From NCBI GenBank assembly GCA_009928665.1, contig SACF01000009.1, positions 1 through 64,000 on the forward strand: a stretch of DNA of 64,000 bases. The letters run 5' to 3'. Below, piece by piece: positions 25,964-36,300 of the stretch. The stretch is from Alphaproteobacteria bacterium (lineage in GTDB: Bacteria > Bacteroidota > Bacteroidia > Bacteroidales > FEN-979). The notes below the pieces were generated by a model, which saw nothing but the letters and a program-made list of their open reading frames with translations, was not told where the DNA came from and searched no databases. The translations under genes were made by a program, and so were the position numbers. How positions within the stretch are numbered: the stretch's first letter is position 1; each line of letters opens with the position of its first letter.

Positions 25964-26036
25964 GCCTCTTTAGCTCAGTTGGTAGAGCAGCTGATTCGTA
26001 ATTAGCAGGTCGGGGGTTCAAGTCCCCTGAGAGGCT
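25964..26036 (+). tRNA. tRNA-Thr (anticodon CGT)
   Basis: 73 bases without encoded CCA. The acceptor GCCTCTT pairs with GAGAGGC, with one G-T pair. The D stem is GCTC/GAGC. The anticodon stem GCTGA/TTAGC has loop TTCGTAA, giving anticodon CGT. The T arm is GGGGGTTCAAGTCCCC. It lies 71 bases after tRNA-Pro and is probably co-transcribed. Confidence 0.95.
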
Positions 26037-26252
26037 CAGGATGGATTAAAAACCTGATCACTTCTGATCTTGCTTTTCTCATTTTTTTTTCGTATCTTTC
26101 GCATCAAATAGGGGGTTAATGTCTTTTGACGTTTTACCCTTGTAATTCCTTCCACAAACTGCCGGCAATTCACGAAAAGGCAGTGACCTCCTGAAAAGCT
26201 TAACAAGGTTTAAGCAAGGAACAATGAGGTCAAAATTTCAAAAATCAGCATC

Positions 26253-27539
26253 ATGAAAACAATCTATTGTTTTGTGTTTTGCATGTTGGCATTAACATGT
26301 GGCACAAGAGGACAGTCTTCATGCCTCTTTGAAGGCATCACGTTCACACGACAAGGTCAGATTGACAGTTTTCAGATCAATTACCCGGGTTGTACCCGCG
26401 TTCAGGGCAGTATCAGCATTATGGGAAATGATATCTACAATCTGGAAGGATTAAACCTGGTAACCTTTGTTGGCGGTGAATTATGGATCTTTAATAATGA
26501 AAACTTAAACGATTTCAACGGCCTTAATGCCTTGAACTATATTGGAAGTGACTTGTCAATTCTTCAAAATGATAACCTGACAAGTTTAAACGGACTGAAC
26601 AACCTGATATCTGTCGGAGGGGATCTTGAAATCCTGAATAACGATATCCTGTCAACATTAATGGGACTCAATGTACTGAATTACGTGGGTGGTGATCTGT
26701 CGCTTTCTCAAAACAATTCTCTGACGAACATGAATGGATTGTCCAGTCTGCAGTCGGTCGGAGGTTCAATCGAAGTAAGCAATAACAATGCGCTGAAAAC
26801 ATTAACAGGACTGAATGGATTGAGGACCATAAACAATAGTTTAAATATAAGGTGGAATCCACTTTTAAATGACCTGACAGGACTTTCCGCGTTGAAAATC
26901 GTGGGAGGAACATTGGAGATCAATGGTAACAATTCAATGGTTTCTTTATCGGGAATAAGTATTTTGCAATCAATCGGAGGAAGTCTGCTGATAAAACAGA
27001 ATCCTGTCCTGACCGTATTAACCGCGCTAAAAACATTGAAATCCATCGGTTACAACCTGATCATTACAGATAATGTACTCCTGCCCTCATTAAGTGGAAT
27101 CGACAACATCAATTCCGCTTCCATTTCCGGTTTATTCATCTATAACAACTTTTCTTTATCGGAATGCGAAGTGAACAGTATTTGTGAATATTTGCTTAAT
27201 CCGAATGGCATCATCGATATTCATAACAATGATGTGGGATGTAACAGTCAATCGGAAATAGCGGAAGCTTGTGCAGTTGTTTCGATCGATCCTGTTACTC
27301 CTGAAAGAATTTTCTCGGTCTTTCCGAACCCCGGATCAGGGATTATTACCATTATAAATGAGAAGAAAGCGCAATCGAATCACTTTTCGTTAATGAATAT
27401 CAATGGTCAGAGAATAATGGATCAGGATCTTCGGGATGACAGACTTGTAATTGACATATCAGTTTTACCCGAAGGTGTTTATTTCATAAGGATTACCGGC
27501 AGAAATACAGTGCAGATAGAAAAATTTATCAAGCAGTAA
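26253..27539 (+). CDS. Secreted L-domain/LRR-like repeat protein with T9SS type A sorting domain
   Basis: 428 residues. A signal peptide (about 1-20, ending TRGQ) is followed by about ten tandem repeats of ~24 residues (about 60-300) with the pattern GLNxLxxVGGxLxIxxNxxLxxL. Examples are GLNALNYIGSDLSILQND and GLSSLQSVGGSIEVSNNN. This is the beta-helix/solenoid pattern of receptor L-domains. A short Cys-containing cap follows (CEVNSICEYLL), then a C-terminal T9SS type A sorting signal (about 350-428; VFPNPGSGIITI, GVYFIRITG, KFIKQ). It is therefore exported across the outer membrane and probably attached to the surface. The ligand is unknown. It is a single gene with a weak promoter-like TATCTTTC at 26093-26100. 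Confidence 0.9.
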   Translation: MKTIYCFVFCMLALTCGTRGQSSCLFEGITFTRQGQIDSFQINYPGCTRVQGSISIMGNDIYNLEGLNLVTFVGGELWIFNNENLNDFNGLNALNYIGSDLSILQNDNLTSLNGLNNLISVGGDLEILNNDILSTLMGLNVLNYVGGDLSLSQNNSLTNMNGLSSLQSVGGSIEVSNNNALKTLTGLNGLRTINNSLNIRWNPLLNDLTGLSALKIVGGTLEINGNNSMVSLSGISILQSIGGSLLIKQNPVLTVLTALKTLKSIGYNLIITDNVLLPSLSGIDNINSASISGLFIYNNFSLSECEVNSICEYLLNPNGIIDIHNNDVGCNSQSEIAEACAVVSIDPVTPERIFSVFPNPGSGIITIINEKKAQSNHFSLMNINGQRIMDQDLRDDRLVIDISVLPEGVYFIRITGRNTVQIEKFIKQ

Positions 27540-27554
27540 TCTTTTACCCTGATT

Positions 27555-29042
27555 TCAGAGGGGCATCTTTTCTGGTAGCCCAATCTTCACAGAAGTACCT
27601 GCGTTGACCTCTGAACTGATTTCAATTGTACCACCGTGCCTCGATATCATTTCACAGCACAATAAAACACCCAAACCGGTTCCCTTTTCACCTTCAGTAC
27701 CGACTTTGGAAAACAGATGATCAAGCCGGAATAGCTTTTCAATTTCGTCGTGGGTCATACCAACCCCGTTATCGGTTACGGTTATCTCGGTACATCCCTG
27801 CTGATGACCCGCGTTCACCGTGATCCTGCCTTGTCGGGGAGTGAATTTAATTGCATTCGTTATCAGATTTAAAAAGACGGAACGAATCATATCGGCATCG
27901 GCAACGATTTCAATGTTTTCATCAATATAATTAAACAATTCGATCTTTTTTCTCAATAGATTCCCGGCGACCAGGTCGGCCACATTGGACACGATGGACA
28001 AAAGATTGACTTTTTCCGGTTGAAAAGGCACCCGGTCCAACTGCATCCTGGACCATTCGAGGAGGTTCTGTAAAAAATTGTACTGGTTTATGAGCAGCAT
28101 GTGTATTTTTCCGGCGATTTTCCGGGTATCCTCCATGCCCAATTCACTGTCGGGATTCGAAATCATCTCCGAAAGCCCCAGCAGGGCGCTGAACGGGCTC
28201 CGCAGGTCATGTGCAATGACTGAGAAAAACTTATCTTTGGTTGCATTCAGTTCCTGCAACTCCTTGTTCATCCGTTTGATTTCTTCCTCCGCTTGTTTTT
28301 GTTCGGTTGTATCCCTGACGATTGCCTGAAGATAGAAATCATTTCTGAACGCAACCCTGTTCAGAGATACTTCAGCATCGAACAGGGAATGGTCCTTCCT
28401 GCAGTGTTTCCAGTAGAATCTCTGTGGCGTTCCTCCGGCTGCGGCTTCCATGTATATACTTGCTTTTTCTTTTGAATCGCTTCCGTCAGGCTGAAGGGGA
28501 GGACTGAACTCCCAGGGAGGATGATTGATGATATCTTCTTTTTTCTCGCAACCAAAACTGCTAAGGGTCATCAGATTACATTCCACGAATTTTTCATTGT
28601 TGACAATGAGAATAGCATCATTTGCATTTTCGAATAACGTTCGGAATTCCAGCTCGCTCTTTTTCAAGGCCTCCTCGGTAATGACCCTTTCCGTGACATC
28701 ACGGAGAATCCCTTCATGCGTCGTTACATTACCGTTTTCATCGGTATTGTACCAACCATGATCCTCAACCCAGATCGCGGATACATCCTTCTTTCTAAGC
28801 CGAAAAATTCCGAGCTCTTCCAACTGTTCTTCCAGCATGAGACTCTCCCGGTCTGCCGGATCAAAATATAATTCTGACTTTATATCGATCGCCAGCAACT
28901 CTTCCTTTGTGTCGTAGCCAAGCATCCTGACCATGGCAGGATTGACTTCAAGGAATTTCCCGTCATGCGTACTCCGGTAAACCCCGTCGGGCATCCTTTC
29001 AATGAGCTTTCTGTGAAGCTCTTCATCAAAATCATTCATCAT
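27555..29042 (-). CDS. PAS-domain sensor histidine kinase
   Basis: About 495 residues from ATG 29042 (MMNDFDEELHRKL), chosen because the first PAS domain begins there; the frame stays open to 29234, so up to 64 extra residues are possible. Two PAS/PAC domains (about 10-130 and 135-260; FLEVNPAMVRMLGYD, FRTLFENANDAILIV) precede a HisKA domain with phospho-acceptor FFSVIAHDLRSPFSALLG (SVIAHDLRSPF). An HATPase_c domain follows with N-box NLITNAIKF, G1 DNGVGMT and G2 GTGLGVLL. No membrane segment is present, so it is a cytoplasmic sensor. There is no adjacent response regulator: an orphan kinase. Confidence 0.9.
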   Translation of the reverse strand: MMNDFDEELHRKLIERMPDGVYRSTHDGKFLEVNPAMVRMLGYDTKEELLAIDIKSELYFDPADRESLMLEEQLEELGIFRLRKKDVSAIWVEDHGWYNTDENGNVTTHEGILRDVTERVITEEALKKSELEFRTLFENANDAILIVNNEKFVECNLMTLSSFGCEKKEDIINHPPWEFSPPLQPDGSDSKEKASIYMEAAAGGTPQRFYWKHCRKDHSLFDAEVSLNRVAFRNDFYLQAIVRDTTEQKQAEEEIKRMNKELQELNATKDKFFSVIAHDLRSPFSALLGLSEMISNPDSELGMEDTRKIAGKIHMLLINQYNFLQNLLEWSRMQLDRVPFQPEKVNLLSIVSNVADLVAGNLLRKKIELFNYIDENIEIVADADMIRSVFLNLITNAIKFTPRQGRITVNAGHQQGCTEITVTDNGVGMTHDEIEKLFRLDHLFSKVGTEGEKGTGLGVLLCCEMISRHGGTIEISSEVNAGTSVKIGLPEKMPL

Positions 29043-29408
29043 CGGTATTTTTATTGACGGTAGCTGAATCTGATTTTTTTCCTGACACAAAAAATTTATC
29101 CCGGTACTCCCGTAAAAAAGTCTCACCCGGATCATCCAGGTTCCATTGTTCCTGATTCCGCCAATCGGCATGACTGCATTGTAAAGTACGCGACATGCAT
29201 GCTGAATACAGATGATCGGGATTAAAATAACCATCTGTTCCCGGAATGGTGAACCAAATTTAGGATTTTATTTAATTCCCTGAAATATCCGTGACATTTA
29301 GGAAAAAACGGCAGATGCATATCATTTTTACTGCATCACGATGAAAATGCAAAGCATTGTTCTTTTCAATGCAGCAGTACCGAAAGGAACAGGAAGAAGC
29401 GCTCCGGA
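29043..29408. other. Intergenic/leader region of the histidine kinase
   Basis: About 366 bases between the chosen kinase start and the end of the next minus-strand gene. It may include a 64-codon N-terminal extension of the kinase. The minus strand has TAAATTTG at 29262-29255 as a likely promoter. No other gene is supported. Confidence 0.5.
29255..29262 (-). promoter_or_regulatory. Bacteroidota -7 element TAAATTTG for the kinase gene
   Basis: The minus strand reads TAAATTTG. If used, transcription would begin near 29245, almost at the 29234 ATG, and would leave a ~200-base leader to the 29042 ATG. Confidence 0.4.
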
Positions 29409-29813
29409 TCAGATGGTATCGTCGAAAGGAGCAACAAAAGGTGTAACGGGAGCCAGATTTAAAATGAGATCCTGATTGAATGAAAAGGTAGAACCGGAAT
29501 CTTCAAAATCAGCTTCCACGGGAAGGGTCGGGGCCAGGTCGGCCGGGTTGATTACCGGTTCCGGTACTGCATCGGTAAAATCAGCGAAATCAGGAGTTTC
29601 CGGAGATATTATAGATACAAAATCAAAGAGATTGTGCATGGATGCTGTTTCTTCAAACGTGGCTTCCCGCGGGGTTACCGGCGACAATTCCATCGGGTCC
29701 CCGGTAAGTGTTGATTCACGGTTCAAGGAGGATGAGTCGGAATCTGCAAAGGCGCCAAAAGCCAGGTTGAGATTGATTCCCAGTACAACAAGAATTATGG
29801 TGAGTGTTTTCAT
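29409..29813 (-). CDS. Small secreted protein with four degenerate PxTPxxAxFxD repeats
   Basis: 134 residues. A signal peptide (about 1-22, ending GAFA) precedes an acidic mature chain with four copies of a short motif: SPVTPREATFEE, SPETPDFADFTD, APTLPVEADFED and APVTPFVAPFDD, spaced by 10-20 residues. There are no cysteines and no known domain. The repeats suggest a short binding or structural unit. It has its own promoter element (29949-29942), with a ~130-base leader, and no operon partner. Family unknown. Confidence 0.75.
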   Translation of the reverse strand: MKTLTIILVVLGINLNLAFGAFADSDSSSLNRESTLTGDPMELSPVTPREATFEETASMHNLFDFVSIISPETPDFADFTDAVPEPVINPADLAPTLPVEADFEDSGSTFSFNQDLILNLAPVTPFVAPFDDTI

Positions 29814-29941
29814 CTTTTTTCGATTTATTTTCTGTAGTTTTCATTTTGATTCATACGACGATGCCATTTTCATTTCGTGACAACCTTCTGAATCAATTAA
29901 CAATTATTTAACAAATGATTGATATATAATTAAATGTAGTG

Positions 29942-29949
29942 CAAAGATA
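29942..29949 (-). promoter_or_regulatory. Bacteroidota -7 element TATCTTTG
   Basis: The minus strand reads TATCTTTG about 130 bases upstream of the 29813 start, in an AT-rich region. Confidence 0.5.
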
Positions 29950-30066
29950 AAAATTAATTTAGATTCAATTAAAATAAAATCGTTTAAAACGACTTCATCC
30001 CCGACGAAACCCGGAAAAACGTCGATGAAAATCTAATTAATTATTAATCAGGATTATAAGAGAAAA

Positions 30067-32253
30067 CTATAAATAGTCTTCAAAATACTGGACCATTTTT
30101 TTGTTCAGGTGAACACGGTCTTTCCCGCGAACATTGTGCTCGTGACCCGGATACAGGAAGAAGTCGACCGGTTTACCTTCGTCAACGCACTTTTTCAGGA
30201 ATACCAGCGAATTTTGCGGGACCACGGTCTCATCCTGATCGTCGTGAATAATCAGAACCTTTCCGGTAAGGTCTTTGACATAGTTGATCAAAGCCGCATT
30301 CCTGTATCCCTCCGGGTTATCCTGTGGCATATCCATGTAACGCTCCCCATACATGATTTCGTAGTATTTCCAATCAACGACCGGCCCACCGCAAACGGCA
30401 ACCCTGAAGGTTCCCGGATTTTTTAACATCATGGTCAGTGTCATGAATCCGCCGTAACTCCATCCGTTGATGCCTATCCGTGTGGAATCGACATAGGGCA
30501 GGGATTTCAGATATTCAACGCCGGCCATCTGGTCTTCGAGTTCAGCGACACCCAGATTCCTGAAAATTGCCTGTTCAAAATCGTTTCCCCTGTTCGAAGT
30601 ACCCCGGTTATCGAGTGTAAATACAAGAAAGCCTTTGGTGGCAAGGTGGTTCAGGAAAAGGCCGCCCCCTCCGAGCCATGAATTGGTGACCATCTGTGAA
30701 TGTGGTCCGCCGTAAACATAGATGATCACGGGATATTTTTTTGTCGAATCAAAATCGACGGGCTTGATGAGCCGGCTGTACAATGGAATTTGATTCCGGT
30801 TTGAGATGGTGAAAATGGTAGTCGTTCCCAATTTGTAATCTTTCAATGGATTTTCGGCCGACAGGAGGATCTCTGTTTTATTTTTCCGGATATTCTTCAG
30901 CACGATCGTCCGGGGTGTTGTCAGATTGCTGTAGGTGTCGATAATGTGCAGTCCGTCATCCGAAATTTTGGGGTTATGGATTCCCGGTTCGGGTGTTTCC
31001 AGTTGTATTTGACCTGATGTCAGGCTGATAGAAAAAAGCTGATTGTCAATCGGATGCTCCCGGTTGGCAAGGAAATAAACAGAGTTTACTGATCCGTTAG
31101 GTGATAAAAGTTGTGTAACCTCCCACGGACCTGAAGTCAGTTGTTTTATCAATGTTCCATCCGAACTGTAAAGATAGAGGTGATTAAAACCGTCGCGGCG
31201 GCTTTGCCATATAAACCGGGATGGATCCTTACCTATAAAACAAGGGCCGTTCATGGGTTCCACATACTTCTGACTGGTCTCCTCGAAGAGGGTCTTAACC
31301 AGGCGACCGGTACGGCAATCATATGCGTTTAATTGCATGTGATTCTGATCCCGGTTCAAAACGGCAATATAAATCCATTTTTCATCGGGGCTCCAGGTAA
31401 CATTGGTCAGATACTCGATGGTATCGGGAGCACTGGTACGGGCATTCTCCTTCTGAAACGGAATCATAACGGTATCGGTGTGAAGATAAATAACCGCTCC
31501 CGTTCGCAGGTTCATCACGCCAAGGGTCACCTTATGACTTTCCGACCCGGCCATGGGATATTTGACAGGTTTGACCGTCGCAATCCGGGTTGTGATGTCC
31601 ACAAGGGGATAACTTGCAACACCTCTTTCGTCCATCCGGTAAAAGGCCAGATAATTGCCTTTCGGTGACCAAAAAGTCCCCTTTGAGATTCCAAATTCGT
31701 TCCGGTGCACACGGCCCGAACCGAAAAGTATAGCGGGATCGGGATCTGTCACAACCCGGACTTCCTTTCCGTTTTGGGAATAATAAAGGGCATTTTCGAT
31801 GGTGTAAGCCACCCAGCGTGTTGAATCGAAGATATCAATGTTTTCTGCTTTTTCGTTCCATTCATTTTCCACCCGGGCCGTATGGTCAGATAGATCGCAA
31901 CCGATAATATGATTCTTGTGGATGAAATAAAATCCGGTAAAATCTCTGAATGTCAGCGAAGGGAACCGCAGCAGGGTATCCTGACGGATTGACAACAGCA
32001 TCCTGTTCATTTCGCGAAGGCGTATTAATGTATCCCGGACCGTGTGTTCGGAGCTTCCCGTGATGATGGCATCACGGGTAACATACGCGAAATGGGTTGA
32101 CCCCGGAATCCATTGCAGTTGGCTCAGATTAGCAGGACTCAACCTGGGATTCAGGTTGGTTGCATCTTCGATGGTGAGAAGCCTGGACTGTGCCGGCAGA
32201 AAAAAAGGAAAAACTGCAAGAAGCAGGAGTGAAATTAGTTTTTTGGAGTTCAT
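30067..32253 (-). CDS. S9 family peptidase (dipeptidyl peptidase IV-like)
   Basis: 728 residues. A signal peptide (about 1-21, ending FLPAQ) precedes an N-terminal eight-bladed beta-propeller (about 40-480; FWSPKGNYLAFYRMDE, with the DPP-IV-like pattern for amino-terminus recognition). The C-terminal alpha/beta-hydrolase domain carries the serine motif GWSYGGF (Ser about 598), the Asp in HDDQDETV and the His in GHEHNV near the C-terminus. It cleaves dipeptides from peptides, often X-Pro, in the periplasm. The sequence resembles the DPP-IV / prolyl tripeptidyl peptidase group of Bacteroidota. Single gene. Confidence 0.92.
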   Translation of the reverse strand: MNSKKLISLLLLAVFPFFLPAQSRLLTIEDATNLNPRLSPANLSQLQWIPGSTHFAYVTRDAIITGSSEHTVRDTLIRLREMNRMLLSIRQDTLLRFPSLTFRDFTGFYFIHKNHIIGCDLSDHTARVENEWNEKAENIDIFDSTRWVAYTIENALYYSQNGKEVRVVTDPDPAILFGSGRVHRNEFGISKGTFWSPKGNYLAFYRMDERGVASYPLVDITTRIATVKPVKYPMAGSESHKVTLGVMNLRTGAVIYLHTDTVMIPFQKENARTSAPDTIEYLTNVTWSPDEKWIYIAVLNRDQNHMQLNAYDCRTGRLVKTLFEETSQKYVEPMNGPCFIGKDPSRFIWQSRRDGFNHLYLYSSDGTLIKQLTSGPWEVTQLLSPNGSVNSVYFLANREHPIDNQLFSISLTSGQIQLETPEPGIHNPKISDDGLHIIDTYSNLTTPRTIVLKNIRKNKTEILLSAENPLKDYKLGTTTIFTISNRNQIPLYSRLIKPVDFDSTKKYPVIIYVYGGPHSQMVTNSWLGGGGLFLNHLATKGFLVFTLDNRGTSNRGNDFEQAIFRNLGVAELEDQMAGVEYLKSLPYVDSTRIGINGWSYGGFMTLTMMLKNPGTFRVAVCGGPVVDWKYYEIMYGERYMDMPQDNPEGYRNAALINYVKDLTGKVLIIHDDQDETVVPQNSLVFLKKCVDEGKPVDFFLYPGHEHNVRGKDRVHLNKKMVQYFEDYL

Positions 32254-32322
32254 AAAAATGGGGAATGCGAATGGTTATAGTTTCTGAATTTGGATGGTAA
32301 GGCAGGTTTTCAACGACGGATT

Positions 32323-33306
32323 TTATTTGATATTATTACCCGATCCCTTGCCGAATATAGCTTGTGCGATCTGCCGGATGTTTTCGGAAATGCCGACACT
32401 GAAATAGTGTAAAACCGGGACCCCGAAAGTGATCAGTTCTTCTGATTGCCTGATACTCCATTCAATCCCTGCCTTAAAAGCATCTTCATTGGTTTTACAG
32501 GCAAGGATGATTCTGACCAGTTCTTCGGGGATATCAATATAAAATACCTGGGGTAGAAGGTTTATTTCCCTGATGGTGCATATAGGTTTAAGTCCGGGAA
32601 TGATCGGGATATCGATCCCTGTTTTCCGGCAGGACTCCACGAAATCAAAATATTTTCTGTTATCAAAGAACATCTGTGTGATGATGAAGTCGGCTCCGGC
32701 ATCCACCTTGCTTTTCAGATATTTCAGATCATAATGCAGGTTGGGCGATTCAATATGTTTTTCCGGGTACCCTGCAACGCCTACACAAAAATTGGTTTTA
32801 AATGTGTTTAGCAATTCATCGTCCAGATAAATTCCCTTGTTCATGTTTGTTATCTGGCGAACCAGGGAGTCGGCGTAGGAATGTCCGTCCTTTTCAGGAA
32901 TGAAGGTACGCTGGTTTTTCGGAGCATCGCCTCTCAATGCAAGGATATTGTCTATTCCCAGATAATGGAAATCAATGAGCGCATACTCTGTCTCTTCTTT
33001 GGTGAACCCTCCGCAAATGATATGGGGCACCACTTCGACCGACGGATATTTATATTTGATGGCTGCAGATATGGCAACGGTTCCCGGGCGTTTCCGGATA
33101 GTCTTTTTCTCAAGCAGACCATTTTCACGTTTCTTGTAGATCACTTCCTCCTGATGGTATGTCACATTGATGAATGAAGGATGGTACTCAATCAGGGGAT
33201 CGATGGTCCTGTAAACATTGCTGATGCTGTTTCCCCTGAGCGGAGGCAGTAACTCAAAAGAAAACAGGGTTTGATCAGCTTTTTTTATAAGATCAATTAC
33301 TTTCAT
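32323..33306 (-). CDS. metF: 5,10-methylenetetrahydrofolate reductase
   Basis: 327 residues. It reduces methylene-THF to methyl-THF with FAD and NAD(P)H, feeding the neighbouring methionine synthase. The TIM-barrel signatures are FSFELLPP (N-terminus, catalytic Glu), NILALRGD (about 120), FIITQMFFD (about 207) and PIIPGLKPI. The start codon overlaps the metH stop by 4 bases (33303-33306), so the two are translationally coupled. It is the last gene of the ppt-metH-metF operon. Confidence 0.95.
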   Translation of the reverse strand: MKVIDLIKKADQTLFSFELLPPLRGNSISNVYRTIDPLIEYHPSFINVTYHQEEVIYKKRENGLLEKKTIRKRPGTVAISAAIKYKYPSVEVVPHIICGGFTKEETEYALIDFHYLGIDNILALRGDAPKNQRTFIPEKDGHSYADSLVRQITNMNKGIYLDDELLNTFKTNFCVGVAGYPEKHIESPNLHYDLKYLKSKVDAGADFIITQMFFDNRKYFDFVESCRKTGIDIPIIPGLKPICTIREINLLPQVFYIDIPEELVRIILACKTNEDAFKAGIEWSIRQSEELITFGVPVLHYFSVGISENIRQIAQAIFGKGSGNNIK

Positions 33307-36300
33307 ATTCTGTAATTCAGGTTATTGCTCAGGAGGCTCTCTGCTCGTTCGATCGCGATCCCCTTGCGTCGGGCATAATCGGTAATCTGATCTTTCCCGA
33401 TGCGGCCCACATTAAAATACCGGGAGCCGGGATATGAAAAATAGTAACCGCTGACCGATGCGCCGGGATACATGGCAAAGTTCTCGGTCAGTTTTATACC
33501 GGCCTGATTTGAGACATCAAGAAGATCAAACAGTGTGATTTTTTCCGAATGTTCGGGACACGCCGGATATCCCGGGGCGGGTCTTATTCCCACATATTCT
33601 TCCCGGATCAGTGCCGGTATATCGAAGTTTTCTTCTTTTACGTATCCCCAGAATTCTGTCCTGACCCGTTGATGGATCAGTTCGGCGAATGCTTCAGCGA
33701 GCCGGTCGGCAAGTATCTTAATCATGATGGCATGATAGTCATCCAGCTCCTGTTCATAATATTCTACCCATTCTTCAACACCCAGGCCGGCGGTAACAGC
33801 GAAAAACCCCATATAATCTGTAACACCTGAATCCTTTGGCGCCACGAAATCGGCAAGGCAAAGGTTGGGATCTCCGGGTTCCTTATGTTGCTGACTCCTG
33901 AGAAACCGGAAAGTGGCAATCACGCGCGACCGGTCAGTATCCTGATAAACTTCTATATCATCGCCGGTTGAATTGCAGGGATATAATCCGATTACTCCCC
34001 GCGCAAAGAGCATCTTTTTTGAGATGATGTCGCCGATCATTTGTTTTGCATCCGCTAATAGTTTCTTTGCTTCCCTGCCTTTTACAGGATCGGTGAGGAT
34101 GGTCGGGTATTTTCCGTTGAGCTTCCACGCATGAAAGAAAAAAGTCCAGTCAATGTACCCATTGATCTCTTCAAGCGGATAATCGGGAAATATTTTATTA
34201 CCGATCCATTGCGGTTTACAGATCCGTCGGTTTTTCCAATCGGTTTTGAATCGGTTCTTCCGCGCTTCACAAATTGATATGTAGCCGGGATCCTCCTTTT
34301 TTTCATGGGCGTTTCGAAGTTCGTAGTAACGCGCTTTTAGTTGTTCCTGAAAGGATTCCCCGTTCCCTTTTCCCAGCAGATTCGCAATAATTCCGGCAGC
34401 CCTGGAGGCATCTTTAACATGGACAACAGCGTGCGGATAGTAAGTGTCGATTTTTACTGCAGTATGAATTTCAGAAGTGGTTGCACCTCCGATCAGGAGT
34501 GGAATGTTGAGATGATTCCGATCCATCTCTTTGGCAACATGTACCATTTCTTCGAGTGAAGGGGTTATCAATCCGCTCAGTCCGATGATATCGGCTTTAT
34601 TTTGTATTGCTGCTTCGAGGATCCTGGCAGCGGGTACCATGACGCCAAGGTCGATGACTTCATAATTGTTGCATGCCAACACAACCCCGACAATATTTTT
34701 TCCGATATCATGAACATCTCCTTTTACCGTCGCCAGAATTACCCTTCCTTTCCGGCTGATATGGTTTTTTTGCGAAGCCCTTTCCGATTCGAGCAAGGGA
34801 GCCAGTCGGGCTACTGCCTTCTTCATTACCCGGGCGCTTCTTACAACCTGTGGAAGGAACATTTTTCCGTTGCCAAACAGGTTGCCCACCTGGTTCATTC
34901 CCTCCATCAGGGGACCCTCAATAACCTGCAAAGCAGACTCAAAATGGGTCAGCGATTCATCGATATCCGAATCAATGAACTCCGGGATACCATGGACCAT
35001 GGCATAGGTCAGCCTTTCGGCTGGCTGAAAAGATCGCCAACCCGTGCCCGGATCCTCTTTTTTATAGGTTTCTTTGATTTGATCTGTAAAGGCAACCAGC
35101 CGTCCGGTGGCATCCTTTCTTCTGTTCAGAATTACATCTTCGATCAACCGGAGCAAACCGGAAGGGATTTCATCGTACACAGGCAAAGCACCTGCATTGA
35201 CGATACCCATATCAAGTCCGGCTTTAACTGCATGAAACAAAAATGCCGAGTGGATCGCTTCACGCAGGGCGTCATTGCCCCGGAATGAAAATGAAAGGTT
35301 GCTGATTCCGCCGCTCGTCTGGGTGAAAGGAAGATTGCTTTTGATCCAGCTCACGGCCCGGAGATAATCTGCGGCATAATTATTATGATTCTCGATCCCC
35401 GTTGCAACTGTCAGAATGTTAGGATCAAAGATAATATCTTCCGGGGGGAAATGGATCCGGCGCAACAGGAGATCGTAAGCCCGTTTGGCAATGGCAATTC
35501 TACGCTCAAAGGTCGTCGCCTGGCCCTCCTCGTCGAACGCCATAATGACCGCGGCTGCCCCGAACCGTCTCAAAATGGCTGCATGCTCCAGGAATTGTTC
35601 TTCTCCCTCCTTCAGGCTTATGCTGTTCACGACGGGTTTTCCCTGGATGCATTTTAACCCGGCTTGGATGACATTGAACCGGGATGAATCGATCATGATC
35701 GGGACCCGGGCAACTTCAGGATCAGAAGCTACCATGTTCAGAAATCCGGTCATCGCTTTTTCGCCATCCAACATTGCCTCATCCATACTGATATCAAGGA
35801 TTTGTGCTCCGTTTTCAACCTGCTGGCGGGCTACCGACAAGGCCTCTTCATACTGTTCCTCTTTGATCAGCCGGGCAAATTTTCTGGATCCGCTGACGTT
35901 GGTTCGTTCTCCTATATTTATAAAGTTACTGCCATTAAAAATCGTGAGGGGTTCCAGCCCGCTTAAACGGAGTTCATGCTTTTTCCTGGGTACTTCGCGG
36001 GGTTTGGCGTGGTCCGACAATTCCACGAATTTCCGGATATGGTCGGGCGTGGTTCCGCAGCAACCCCCGACCATGTTCAGATACCCGTTTTCGAGAAAAT
36101 CTTTAACATGACGGGCCATTTCATCGGGCGATTGGGTATACTGGCCAAACTGGTTGGGAAGCCCGGCATTGGGATACGCAATCACCGGGAAGGGCGCTTT
36201 TTCAGAGAGTTCCTCGAGATGAGGCCGCAACTCTTCGGCTCCGAGGGAACAATTCAAACCCACCGCGAAAAGTTCGAAATGAGATACAGCGTTTAAAAAT

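Noticed and set aside
26450..27130. Periodic ~72-bp repeats
   Set aside because: They encode the 24-residue protein repeats in frame, so they are explained by the L-domain-like protein.
34602..35288. Plus-strand frame of 228 codons opposite metH
   Set aside because: It is antisense to the B12-binding region of MetH, which is clearly the coding strand.
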